From CAUTUX01 sp963542015 (GTDB lineage Bacteria > Bacillota > Clostridia > Christensenellales > CAG-917): DNA of 17,832 bases. The DNA lies in the NCBI GenBank assembly GCA_963542015.1, contig CAUTUX010000021.1:1-17832 (forward strand). Direction: 5' to 3'. The notes beneath the pieces are model-generated. The model had not been told where the DNA came from, made no database searches, and worked only from the letters and a program-made list of their open reading frames with translations. The position numbers and the translations under genes were made by a program. Shown one piece after another: positions 7,869 to 16,202 of this stretch (positions are counted from its first letter, which is position 1; every line of letters starts with the position of its first letter).

Positions 7869-8947
7869 ACATTAAACCTGAACAACACCACATCATTATC
7901 TTTCATTACATAATCCTTCCCTTCGCTTCGAAGTTTCCCTTTTTCTTTTACGCTTGCCATGGATCCTTCGCTTATCAATGTTTGGTAGTCCACTATCTCT
8001 GCTCTAATAAAACCCTTTTCAAAGTCAGTATGTATCTGACCTGCTGCTTGAGGTGCTTTCGTCCCTTTTTTAATTGTCCACGCCCTAACCTCTTTTTCTC
8101 CAGCTGTGAGATAACTTATCAAACCAAGCAAGTCATATGACACTTTTACAAGCACTTCAAGTCCACTTTCTTTTAATCCATACTCTGACATAAACATTTG
8201 CTTCTCTTCATCTGTCATTGTTGCAAGTTCTTCTTCAAGCTTTGCCGAAAGAATAATACATTTTGTATTTTCTTTTTTTGCATACTCCTCAAGCGTCTTG
8301 GTGTATTCATTTCCACTTGTTTCATCTTCTCCAACATTTCCAACATAAATACACGGCTTTGATGTTAACAATTGAGCTCTTAAAAGATATTCTGCGTCCT
8401 CTTCATTTAAAACTAAATTGTTTAATAGCTTTCCTTCCTCTAGATGTTTTTTAAACTTTTGAAGAAGTTCTTTATCATAAATATACTTTTTATCAGCCTT
8501 TATAAGTGTTTCAATTTTTACCAGTCTTTTTTCAATTGTTTCCATGTCTGCAAAAATCAACTCATAGTTTATCGTTTCAATATCTCTTATTGGGTCTACC
8601 GTACCATCGACATGCACAATATTGTCGTCTTTGAAACATCTCACCACATGGACTATTGCATCTACCTCTCGTATGTGCGATAGGAATTTATTTCCAAGAC
8701 CTTCCCCCTTACTTGCCCCACGAACCAATCCCGCAATGTCAACGAATTCCAGTGTTGTTGGTGTTATCTTCTTGCTGTTATATAATTCTGCCAACTTATA
8801 CAATCTTTCATCTGGCACTGCGACTACCCCTACATTCGGTTCTATTGTGCAGAATGGATAATTGGCGACCGCTGCTCCTGCTTTTGTTATCGCATTAAAT
8901 AATGTGCTTTTCCCTACATTTGGTAACCCTACAACTCCTAGTTTCAT
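7865..8947 (-). CDS. ychF: Ribosome-associated ATPase YchF (OLA1/Obg-related)
   Basis: Member of the Obg-related P-loop family that prefers ATP over GTP and associates with ribosomes, with a role in stress responses. At 360 residues it has the usual length. It shows GLPNVGKST (7-15), the threonine-containing YPFCTIEPNVG switch region, DIAG (70-73) and NVGE (204-207) in the place of the GTPase NKxD motif, which fits the family's altered nucleotide specificity. The C-terminal TGS domain (about 275-360) contains VRAWTIKKGTKAPQAAGQIH. The ATG overlaps the stop of the upstream alpha-glucosidase gene (TAATG) and has a ribosome-binding site (GAGGA) 6 nt upstream. Confidence 0.96.
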   Translation of the reverse strand: MKLGVVGLPNVGKSTLFNAITKAGAAVANYPFCTIEPNVGVVAVPDERLYKLAELYNSKKITPTTLEFVDIAGLVRGASKGEGLGNKFLSHIREVDAIVHVVRCFKDDNIVHVDGTVDPIRDIETINYELIFADMETIEKRLVKIETLIKADKKYIYDKELLQKFKKHLEEGKLLNNLVLNEEDAEYLLRAQLLTSKPCIYVGNVGEDETSGNEYTKTLEEYAKKENTKCIILSAKLEEELATMTDEEKQMFMSEYGLKESGLEVLVKVSYDLLGLISYLTAGEKEVRAWTIKKGTKAPQAAGQIHTDFEKGFIRAEIVDYQTLISEGSMASVKEKGKLRSEGKDYVMKDNDVVLFRFNV

Positions 8948-10596
8948 TAAATCCTCTTTTTATATACTCTCGCTTCGTATGGTTTTATTGATCCCTTTGT
9001 GGACTCCATATTTGCCAGTATTAATTCATACTTTCCTTTTTTTATTTCTTTGTCTACTTTTCTATCAGACAATGTTTTTTTACTCAAATTCACAACTACA
9101 AATAACTCATCTTTTTCTGCTATCTTTTTGTATGCCAATATATGATTATCGCTATTATACATCATTTTAAATTCACCATATATTGCTGTTTCTTTATTTT
9201 CGCTTCTTACTTTAATAATCTTTTTATAAAAATTTAAAACACTGTTCGGATCTTTTTCTTCTGCCTCTACATTTATTTCTTTGTAGTTGCTATTAACCAA
9301 ATACCATGGTTCTGCAATGCTGAATCCCGCATATTTTTCTCCACTCCATTGTACTGGTGTTCTTGCGTTATCCCTAGCCCCATACTTAATGTTTTCAAAT
9401 ATTTTTTTCTTGCTAAACAAATGTGTTTTTTCCATAAGCTCTTTAATGTTAAATGTTGCAACATCTTTAAAATCGTCCCATGTTTCAAATGGCACATTTG
9501 TCATTCCTATTTCCTGTCCTTGATATATGAACATTGTCCCTGTGAGGAATGCATATGTTATCGCCAGTGCCTTCGCACTATCTACTCTATACTCTTCACT
9601 TCCATATCTGCTCACAATTCTTGGGATATCATGATTTTCTAAAAAGTTTGTATTCCACGCTCTACCGTATAACCCCTTTTGCCATCTGTTGTATGCTTTT
9701 TTGAGTTTCTTTAACTTAAAACCTGTCTTCACCACAGCCGCCCCTATGCAGTCTGCTTGTACATGTTCAAATCCGAAGACCATATCTAAAACCCTGTCTT
9801 CTCCAGCAATATATTTCATTGCCTTTTTTGGAGTCATCATTGGTGCCTCGCCAATTTGTATGGCGTCTCTCTTTTTAATTTCTTGTCTGTACTCTGCTAA
9901 ATATTTGTGTAGGTTTGGTCCTTCTGTATAATTTTCAAATCCTCTCATTACTGGAATCGGGAATCCGTTTGGCAATCCTTCTTTTTTACTTATATAAACA
10001 ATTACATCTTCTCTAAATCCATCTACACCAAGATCGAGGTAAAAGTTCATTATTTTCTTTACCTCTTCCCTAACTTCTGGATTGTCATGATTTAGATCTG
10101 GCTGTTCAACTGCAAATAGGTGTAAATAATATTCGCCAGTTTCTTTTCTATATTTCCACGCATCCCCTGGAAAGGATGACATCCAATTGTTTGGTGCCCT
10201 TTTTCCCTTTCCCTTTCTCCAGAAATAGTAGTCGTGGTATTTTTTATCTCCTTCAAGACTTTTTAAAAACCACTCGTGTTGATCAGATGTATGATTAATA
10301 ACTAAATCCATTATGATTTTAATGTTTCTTTTCTTACACTCCGCAATCAACCTTTTAAAATCGTCCATTGTCCCATATTCTGGAGCAATTGAATAATAGT
10401 CTGAAATGTCGTAACCATAATCCTTTTGTGGGGACTTATATAAAGGAGAAAACCAAATACAGTTAATCCCGAGATCTTGCAAATAATCCAGCTTTGAAAT
10501 TACTCCGTTTATATCGCCAATTCCATCGCCATTTGAATCTTTAAAACTTCTAGGCCATATCTGATATACGACCATTTCTTTTGCCCAACTTTGCAT
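8947..10596 (-). CDS. GH13 alpha-glucosidase, probably oligo-1,6-glucosidase-like
   Basis: Glycoside hydrolase family 13 enzyme, predicted cytoplasmic because no signal peptide is visible. It should release glucose from short alpha-glucosides. Residue numbers use the ATG at 10596 (549 residues). A calcium-binding loop DSNGDGIGD (20-28) is present, followed by DLVINHTSD. The catalytic nucleophile is Asp197 in GFREDVI, the acid/base is Glu250 in QIGEAP, and the transition-state Asp323 is in ENHD. The Val after the nucleophile is associated in this subfamily with alpha-1,6 specificity (Thr with alpha-1,4). Trehalose-6-phosphate hydrolase or dextran glucosidase remain possible. I chose this start because AAAGGAGGGGG lies 2-12 nt before it. 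The frame extends upstream to a GTG at 10626, but no comparable site supports that. The stop overlaps the ychF start. Confidence 0.92.
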   Translation of the reverse strand: MQSWAKEMVVYQIWPRSFKDSNGDGIGDINGVISKLDYLQDLGINCIWFSPLYKSPQKDYGYDISDYYSIAPEYGTMDDFKRLIAECKKRNIKIIMDLVINHTSDQHEWFLKSLEGDKKYHDYYFWRKGKGKRAPNNWMSSFPGDAWKYRKETGEYYLHLFAVEQPDLNHDNPEVREEVKKIMNFYLDLGVDGFREDVIVYISKKEGLPNGFPIPVMRGFENYTEGPNLHKYLAEYRQEIKKRDAIQIGEAPMMTPKKAMKYIAGEDRVLDMVFGFEHVQADCIGAAVVKTGFKLKKLKKAYNRWQKGLYGRAWNTNFLENHDIPRIVSRYGSEEYRVDSAKALAITYAFLTGTMFIYQGQEIGMTNVPFETWDDFKDVATFNIKELMEKTHLFSKKKIFENIKYGARDNARTPVQWSGEKYAGFSIAEPWYLVNSNYKEINVEAEEKDPNSVLNFYKKIIKVRSENKETAIYGEFKMMYNSDNHILAYKKIAEKDELFVVVNLSKKTLSDRKVDKEIKKGKYELILANMESTKGSIKPYEARVYKKRI

Positions 10597-10598
10597 TT

Positions 10599-10609
10599 CC
10601 CCCTCCTTT
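10599..10609 (-). promoter_or_regulatory. Strong Shine-Dalgarno site that fixes the alpha-glucosidase start
   Basis: AAAGGAGGGGG on the minus strand, ending two bases before the ATG at 10596. It is located inside the upstream extension of the frame (10626-10597), so it argues for the internal ATG rather than the earlier GTG or ATG. Confidence 0.75.
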
Positions 10610-10651
10610 GTCTTTGTGCTCATCACTTTTTACTTGGTGTTTATCTTCTTT

Positions 10652-10661
10652 GTATGCATAC
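10652..10661. promoter_or_regulatory. Perfect 10-bp palindrome GTATGCATAC in the alpha-glucosidase leader
   Basis: GTATGCATAC is self-complementary. It lies about 15-25 nt downstream of the predicted transcription start of the alpha-glucosidase unit, a usual place for a repressor operator. It has no match I recognise to a catabolite-responsive element or a known sugar-repressor site. Confidence 0.3.
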
Positions 10662-10682
10662 CTAGCCACCACCTTTAAGACA

Positions 10683-10691
10683 ATTATAACA
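10683..10691 (-). promoter_or_regulatory. Extended -10 promoter for the alpha-glucosidase-ychF-argS unit
   Basis: The minus strand reads TGTTATAAT (10691-10683), a perfect TG-N-TATAAT extended -10 element, 21 nt after the nitroreductase stop. No convincing -35 lies 16-18 nt upstream; a TTGACT occurs 25 nt upstream, overlapping the end of the nitroreductase gene. Extended -10 promoters can work without a good -35. Confidence 0.55.
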
Positions 10692-10711
10692 GTTTTAAAA
10701 CATTGTGTTTC

Positions 10712-11494
10712 TTAGTCAACTGTAAAAAGGTAATCCATACCTTTGCATGTTGGTGCCGTTTCGCAAATCACAACATTTGTTTTGTTGAACACTATCATGT
10801 AGTGAGCTAAAACTATGCCCACATCTAATGTGTGTATGTTTAGTCCTCCGTGTATTCTTGAGTGTTCTTTTTCCGCTATATAGAAGTGTGCCTTATCGTT
10901 TTCAAATACAATTCGCCATGGCTGTGCATTAAGTGCACTCGGTGCCCATCTGAGATATTCCAATTTTTCTCTGGTTTTTTCATCCGTGATTGCTTCTTTA
11001 GAACTGTTGCTGAAAAACATCTCATCCAATTCTTTTCTCTTTTTTGAACCAATAAGTGCTTTAATTGTTCTCTCTAGTAAGGATGACTTTTCTTTCCCTT
11101 TACCTATTGGTGTGCAAAGCAATATTTTTTGTGTGTCCTTGATGGGTTCTGCTAATTTGACAGTATCTCTGTTAAACATTCCTATCTGGCATGTGTTTAA
11201 TCCTAATGTTTCTATGAAAAGAATAAACTTTTCAAAGACAAATCCTGCATCTATTAGTCCATTATTATCTGTTGGGGTTATAAGCACTGCAAACAGTGGT
11301 GCTTTTTTCACTGGCATCGTTTTTACATCTTCTACTAACTCTATTCTAACCTCTGAATTAAAGGGACCTTTGAGATTTTCCGCATTCTCAATGTACTGCT
11401 GAATTTTTTCTATTTCGTCATTCGTAGGCTTTTCTTCAGTATATTGTCTTACAGATTTTCTTAATAACATTGCCTTCATCAATTCATCACGCAT
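10712..11494 (-). CDS. Nitroreductase-family flavoprotein (putative 'TM nitroreductase' type)
   Basis: Probable FMN-binding oxidoreductase of the nitroreductase superfamily; the natural substrate cannot be deduced. The 260 residues show LRKSVRQYTEEKP near the start (11-23), the usual Arg-containing FMN phosphate-contacting motif, and WAPSALNAQPWRIVF (183-197) in the second half, which matches the SAxNxQPW flavin-binding motif. The two-part layout, with a first half lacking this motif, resembles the family named after a Thermotoga putative nitroreductase. No membrane segment is evident. A strong ribosome-binding site (AAGGAGAGG) precedes the ATG. The gene starts 23 nt after the gyrA stop, so it is likely cotranscribed with gyrBA, which is not a usual partner. 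Confidence 0.75.
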   Translation of the reverse strand: MRDELMKAMLLRKSVRQYTEEKPTNDEIEKIQQYIENAENLKGPFNSEVRIELVEDVKTMPVKKAPLFAVLITPTDNNGLIDAGFVFEKFILFIETLGLNTCQIGMFNRDTVKLAEPIKDTQKILLCTPIGKGKEKSSLLERTIKALIGSKKRKELDEMFFSNSSKEAITDEKTREKLEYLRWAPSALNAQPWRIVFENDKAHFYIAEKEHSRIHGGLNIHTLDVGIVLAHYMIVFNKTNVVICETAPTCKGMDYLFTVD

Positions 11495-11517
11495 ATCCCC
11501 TCTCCTTTATCTTGTTA

Positions 11518-14067
11518 TTATATTCCCTTGTTTTCTAAATTTTCTTCTTTAATGTTTTCTTCAGCTGTCTCTTTTGTTGTTGTTTCAGAAACCTCTTTTT
11601 CCAACTCATCTTCATTTGGTGCAATCGCAATAGATGCTATCTTATCGTCTCCATCTTTCATCTTCATAATACGCACTCCTTGAGATGTTCTTCCAAATCT
11701 GCTGATATCGTCTGTTGATACTTTTATAACTATTCCGCTGTCTGTTATAAGCATAAGGTCGTTGCCTTTTTCAAGGATCTTCAAACTTGCCAAATCTCCA
11801 GTCTTCTCATTAAATGTTCCTGCTTTTATTCCTTTTCCTGCTCTTCTCTGCAACCTATAATCATCAAGCGAACTTCTCTTTCCATATCCGTTTGTGGTTA
11901 CTGTAATAACTTCCTGCTCAGCGTCTCTAATTACCGCAACATCAACTAAGTTCTCGCCATCATCTAGATCCATTGCCTTGACTCCCCTTGCACTTCTTCC
12001 CATTGGTCGTACATCTTTTTCGCTACACCTAATAACATTGCCGTTGTTAGCTGCAATTATCAATTCGTCTTCTCCGTTCGTTAAAACCGCAGATATCAGC
12101 TCATCGTCTTCGTTAAATTTAATTGCTATTTTCCCTGTCCTATTTATTTGGTCAAACTCTTCCAGCGGTGTTTTCTTTATCAAACCTTGCTTTGTTGCAA
12201 GTACAAGATATTTCCCAGCAGTATCTTCTGGTATTGGTAATATGGCTTTTATTTTTTCTTCCTGTCCTATTTCAAGCAGGTTGATTATCGCTCTTCCTCT
12301 TGCCGTTCTGCTAGCTTCAGGAATCTCGTATCCCTTCTTTGCAAACACCTTTCCTGTGCTTGTGAATATCATATATTTTTGATGTGAGTTCCCTATGAAA
12401 ATGTATTCTACAAAGTCTTCTTCTTTTGTTTTATGAGCTGCAACACCTATACCCCCTCTTCTTTGGGTTCTATATTCTGAAACTGCCATTCTCTTTATGT
12501 ATCCTGCATGTGACATTGAAATTACAATATCTTCTTCTGGAATTAAATCTGCTTGGTCTAAATCAAACTCTCCGTATGCAAGCTGTGTTTTTCTTGGCAC
12601 CCCATATTTTTCTTTAATTTCTGTCAATTCATTGCGTACTATCTCTTTTATGTTTTCATCTGAAGAAAGAATTCTCTTATATTCCTTTATCTCCTCTTCT
12701 TTTTCGTGCTTTTCGTTTTCTATCTTCTCAACTTCAAGTCCTGTAAGTCTCTGAAGTCTCATATCTAAAATTGCCGTTGCTTGTCTTTCAGAAAGAATAA
12801 ATCTTTCCATTAAGTTTGCCATTGCGTCCTGTCTATCTTTTGATTTTTTCAACACCTCAACAACTTCATCTATGTTTGCCAATGCGATAGATAAGCCTTC
12901 TAAAATATGCAATCTTTCTTCTGCTCTTTCCAGATCAAACTTTGTTCTTCTAACAATTACTTCCATCTGGTGTGCTATGTATTGGGTTAGTATTTCCTTT
13001 AAGTTTAAAATCTTAGGAACTCCATCAACCAAGGCAAGGAAGATTATTGAATATGTTATTTGCAAGTTTGTCTTTTTAAATAACTGATTTAATAACACCT
13101 GAGGAGAACAATCTCTTTTTGCTGTAACCGTTATTCTTAACCCTCTTCTGTCTGACTCATCAAGCAAGTCTGCTATACCGTCTATTTTTTTCTCTTTATG
13201 AAGATCTGAAATTGCGACTACTAACTTTTCCTTATTTATTTGATATGGCAATTCTGTTATTACGATCTTTGCCCTTTCTCCTTCTTTCTCTTCTATTTCA
13301 CATTTAGCTCTTAAAATAACTTTACCCTTACCTGTCCTATATGCTTCTCTAAGTCCACTTCCTCCAAAAACAAGTCCTCCTGTTGGAAAGTCTGGAGCTT
13401 TTATATATTGCATTAGTTCTTCGATGCTCAAGTCTGCATTGTTTAAAAGTGCTATTGTTGCATCTATCGTTTCTACTAAATTGTGTGGTGGAATTGATGT
13501 CGCCATACCAACAGCAATGCCATCAGCCCCATTTACAAGAATGTTTGGAAATTTAGATGGTAGGACTACTGGCTGTTCTCTTGTTTCATCAAAGTTTGGA
13601 TAAAAATCTACTGTTTTTTTATCTATATCTCTTAACATCTCAAGAGATATTTTGCTCAGTCTTGCCTCTGTATATCTGTTTGCAGCTGCTGGATCTCCAT
13701 CAATGGATCCAAAATTTCCATGTCCATCAATTAGTGGATCGTTTATTGAAAAGTCTTGAACCAATCGTACCATTGCGTCATAAACGGCTGCGTCTCCATG
13801 AGGATGGTACTTACCAAGAACATCACCTACTGTTGTAGCACATTTTCTATATGGCTTATCTGGAGTCAATCCACTCTCGTACATAGAATATAAAATTCTT
13901 CTGTGTACTGGTTTTAAACCATCCCTCACATCTGGTATTGCTCTGGAAATATTAACTGCCATTGCATACGATATAAAAGATCTTTTCAGCTGATTTTCTA
14001 TATCCTGATTTACTATCTTTGATTTTTCCAAATGTTCAATAAATTCCATTCCTTTCTCGTTTGCCAT
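11518..14067 (-). CDS. gyrA: DNA gyrase subunit A
   Basis: Cleaves and rejoins DNA in the GyrA2GyrB2 complex that introduces negative supercoils. The 849 residues are in the normal range. The active-site tyrosine is Tyr132 (AAANRYTEARLSK), with VHRRILYSM upstream. The quinolone-determining region is HPHGDAAVYDAM. It has Ala93 at the position of E. coli Ser83 and keeps Asp97 (E. coli Asp87). The C-terminal DNA-wrapping beta-pinwheel (about 510-815) begins with the GyrA box as QRRGGIG (535-541), Ile replacing the usual Lys/Arg. A degenerate copy, QRRAGKG, lies at 740-746. The last 30 residues are acidic. The ribosome-binding site TAGGAGG overlaps the gyrB stop and the gap to gyrB is 8 nt. Identity as GyrA rather than ParC rests on the GyrA box and on pairing with gyrB. 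Confidence 0.96.
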   Translation of the reverse strand: MANEKGMEFIEHLEKSKIVNQDIENQLKRSFISYAMAVNISRAIPDVRDGLKPVHRRILYSMYESGLTPDKPYRKCATTVGDVLGKYHPHGDAAVYDAMVRLVQDFSINDPLIDGHGNFGSIDGDPAAANRYTEARLSKISLEMLRDIDKKTVDFYPNFDETREQPVVLPSKFPNILVNGADGIAVGMATSIPPHNLVETIDATIALLNNADLSIEELMQYIKAPDFPTGGLVFGGSGLREAYRTGKGKVILRAKCEIEEKEGERAKIVITELPYQINKEKLVVAISDLHKEKKIDGIADLLDESDRRGLRITVTAKRDCSPQVLLNQLFKKTNLQITYSIIFLALVDGVPKILNLKEILTQYIAHQMEVIVRRTKFDLERAEERLHILEGLSIALANIDEVVEVLKKSKDRQDAMANLMERFILSERQATAILDMRLQRLTGLEVEKIENEKHEKEEEIKEYKRILSSDENIKEIVRNELTEIKEKYGVPRKTQLAYGEFDLDQADLIPEEDIVISMSHAGYIKRMAVSEYRTQRRGGIGVAAHKTKEEDFVEYIFIGNSHQKYMIFTSTGKVFAKKGYEIPEASRTARGRAIINLLEIGQEEKIKAILPIPEDTAGKYLVLATKQGLIKKTPLEEFDQINRTGKIAIKFNEDDELISAVLTNGEDELIIAANNGNVIRCSEKDVRPMGRSARGVKAMDLDDGENLVDVAVIRDAEQEVITVTTNGYGKRSSLDDYRLQRRAGKGIKAGTFNEKTGDLASLKILEKGNDLMLITDSGIVIKVSTDDISRFGRTSQGVRIMKMKDGDDKIASIAIAPNEDELEKEVSETTTKETAEENIKEENLENKGI

Positions 14068-14075
14068 ACTTCCTC

Positions 14076-15989
14076 CTATACATCAAGATCTGCAACAAGA
14101 GTTGCGTTTGTTTCTATGAATTCTCTTCTTGCTTCTGGAACTTCACCCATGAGAATTGTGAAAAGTTCATCCGCTGCAACCGCATCTTCCATAGTTACTT
14201 TTATCAATGTTCTTTTTTCGGGATCCATTGTTGTTTCCCACAATTGATCGGCATTCATTTCTCCAAGTCCTTTATACCTTTGTAGGTCTCCAACCTTCTT
14301 TCCTTCATTCTCTTCATAATATTTGTTTAATGCTTCATCATCGTAAAAATATAATTCTTGCTTTCCCTTTTGAAGCTTATAAAGCGGTGGTTGTGCAATA
14401 TACACATGTCCGTTCGTAATGAGCTGTTTCATGTATCTAAAGAAGAATGTAAGGAGCAATATCCTTATGTGACTTCCATCGACATCAGCATCTGTCATAC
14501 AAATGATTCTGTCGTATCTTAGCTTGCTTTCATCAAACTCTTGATTTATTCCACAGCCAAACGCTGTTATCATTGCTCTTATTTCTTGGTTTTCTAGAAT
14601 TCTTTGTATTGTAGCTTTTTCAACATTTATGATTTTTCCTCTTAATGGTAAAATTGCTTGGAATCTTCTGTCCCTACCCTTCTTTGCACTTCCGCCTGCA
14701 GAATCTCCCTCAACAAGATATATCTCACAAAGTTTTGGATCCTTTTCTGTACAGTCGTTAAGTTTGCCTGGCAAGGAAGTGGACTCTAGTGCATTTTTTC
14801 TTCTTGCAGTCTCTCTAGCAAGCCTTGCTGCTTCTCTTGCCTTTTTTGCTGCCATTGTTTTATATACTAAATCTTTTGCCTGTTGTGGATGTTCTTCCAA
14901 ATATGTGCCGAATCCATCTATAACTGCTTGAGATGTGATTCCTCTAACCTCACTATTCCCTAGCTTTGTTTTTGTCTGTCCTTCAAATTGTGGTTCTCTT
15001 AACTTAATTGAAACTACGGCTGTTATCCCCTCTCTCGCATCCTCTCCTGTGAGCTTGTCTGAATCTTTAATTAGTCCTAGACGTCTTCCAGCATCCATAA
15101 TTACTTTTGTTAGACCGCTCTTGAATCCTTCAAGATGTGTTCCACCTTCTTCTGTATTTATGTTATTTGCAAATGTTAATACTGTTTCGCTATATGATTC
15201 ATCGTATTGCATCGCAATTTCAATTTCACCATTTAAATATACTTTATTGATGTATACAACCTCAGGGAATACTGGCTGTTTATTTTTTGTGAGGTTTTCA
15301 ACGAAAGAAACTATTCCCCCATCATAACAAAACTTGTCTTCCTTTTCTCTTCCCTCTCTTTTGTCTGATACAAGTATTGTTATTCCTTTGTTAAGATATG
15401 AAAGTTCTCTTAATCTCTTTCTTATTTGAGCATAATCAAAATCAAGAGTCTCAAAAATTTCTTCATCTGGATAAAAAGTTATTGTTGTTCCAGTATCTTC
15501 AGCATCTCCCACTACAGACAACGCTCTTTCTGGAACACCTCTATTAAATCTTATTCTATGCAATTTCCCGTTTTGTTTTACTTCTGCTACAAGCCATTCT
15601 GACAATGCGTTGACACAAGAAACACCAACACCGTGTAATCCGCCAGATATTTTATATGCACCGTCTTCATTTGAGAATTTTCCGCCTGCATGTAACTTTG
15701 TCAAAACAACTTCAACAGCTGATTTCCCCACTTTATCTATTATTCCCGTTGGAATTCCTCTGCCATTATCTTCAACTCGCACTGCACCATCTTTTGTTAT
15801 TTCAACCTTTATCGTGTCACAGTATCCCGCCAATGCTTCGTCTATCGCATTATCAACAACTTCGGTAACAAGATGATTTAACCCTCTTGCATCTGTTGAT
15901 CCAATATACATTCCTGGTCTTTTTCTAACTGGGTCAAGTCCCTCAAGTATCTGAATGTCTTGTGCCCCATATTCTCTTTTTTCAGCCAT
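14076..15989 (-). CDS. gyrB: DNA gyrase subunit B
   Basis: ATPase subunit of gyrase. The 637 residues match the short, Gram-positive form. The GHKL ATPase domain shows RKRPGMYIG (22-30), VTEVVDNAIDEA with catalytic Glu43 and Asn47, Asp74 in EDNGRGIP and GGLHGVGVSCVNAL (117-129). The transducer domain follows, then the TOPRIM domain with EGDSAGG (427-433), PLRGKIINVEKA and the metal-binding DADVDGSH (500-507). RYKGLGEMNADQLWETTMDP (571-590) and the end ETNATLVADLDV are typical of GyrB. A ribosome-binding site (GGGAGGC) lies 5 nt upstream of the ATG. It is first in a gyrB-gyrA-nitroreductase unit with its own promoter. The usual upstream partners recF, dnaN and dnaA are absent. Confidence 0.97.
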   Translation of the reverse strand: MAEKREYGAQDIQILEGLDPVRKRPGMYIGSTDARGLNHLVTEVVDNAIDEALAGYCDTIKVEITKDGAVRVEDNGRGIPTGIIDKVGKSAVEVVLTKLHAGGKFSNEDGAYKISGGLHGVGVSCVNALSEWLVAEVKQNGKLHRIRFNRGVPERALSVVGDAEDTGTTITFYPDEEIFETLDFDYAQIRKRLRELSYLNKGITILVSDKREGREKEDKFCYDGGIVSFVENLTKNKQPVFPEVVYINKVYLNGEIEIAMQYDESYSETVLTFANNINTEEGGTHLEGFKSGLTKVIMDAGRRLGLIKDSDKLTGEDAREGITAVVSIKLREPQFEGQTKTKLGNSEVRGITSQAVIDGFGTYLEEHPQQAKDLVYKTMAAKKAREAARLARETARRKNALESTSLPGKLNDCTEKDPKLCEIYLVEGDSAGGSAKKGRDRRFQAILPLRGKIINVEKATIQRILENQEIRAMITAFGCGINQEFDESKLRYDRIICMTDADVDGSHIRILLLTFFFRYMKQLITNGHVYIAQPPLYKLQKGKQELYFYDDEALNKYYEENEGKKVGDLQRYKGLGEMNADQLWETTMDPEKRTLIKVTMEDAVAADELFTILMGEVPEARREFIETNATLVADLDV

Positions 15990-16026
15990 TTATGCCTCCC
16001 TCTATTTATATATAATAATAAATATA

Positions 16027-16055
16027 ATAATAACAGTTTAATATAAATATGTAAA
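16027..16055 (-). promoter_or_regulatory. gyrB promoter
   Basis: The minus strand reads TTTACA (16055-16050), 17 nt spacer, then TATTAT (16032-16027), with TG one base upstream of the -10 (extended -10). Transcription should start near 16020, leaving a leader of about 30 nt before the gyrB ATG. Confidence 0.7.
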
Positions 16056-16074
16056 TTGATTGATGCCCAACCTA

Positions 16075-16109
16075 AAACACAATGTTCAAACCCCGTTTAT
16101 TTTGTGTTT
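16075..16109. repeat. Nested inverted repeat upstream of the gyrB promoter
   Basis: AAACACAA (16075-16082) pairs with TTGTGTTT (16102-16109) as a perfect 8-bp outer stem. Inside it AAAC (16088-16091) pairs with GTTT (16095-16098). On the minus strand it lies between the AlbA-type gene and the gyrB promoter. It could end transcription from upstream or bind a protein; it lacks a clear U-tract. Confidence 0.35.
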
Positions 16110-16202
16110 GCTTGGCTTCTACGCAATTTTTTTATGTTTCTTGATATATTTGTCGTTTGTGTGGTTTTTGCTTGTTAAAATGGCGTTTTGCATGTCATTT
16201 TT

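Noticed and set aside
10597..10626. Earlier starts (GTG 10626, ATG 10623) for the alpha-glucosidase
   Set aside because: They would place the strong Shine-Dalgarno AAAGGAGGGGG inside the coding region, and GH13 enzymes of this group start a few residues before 'VVYQIWPRSF'.
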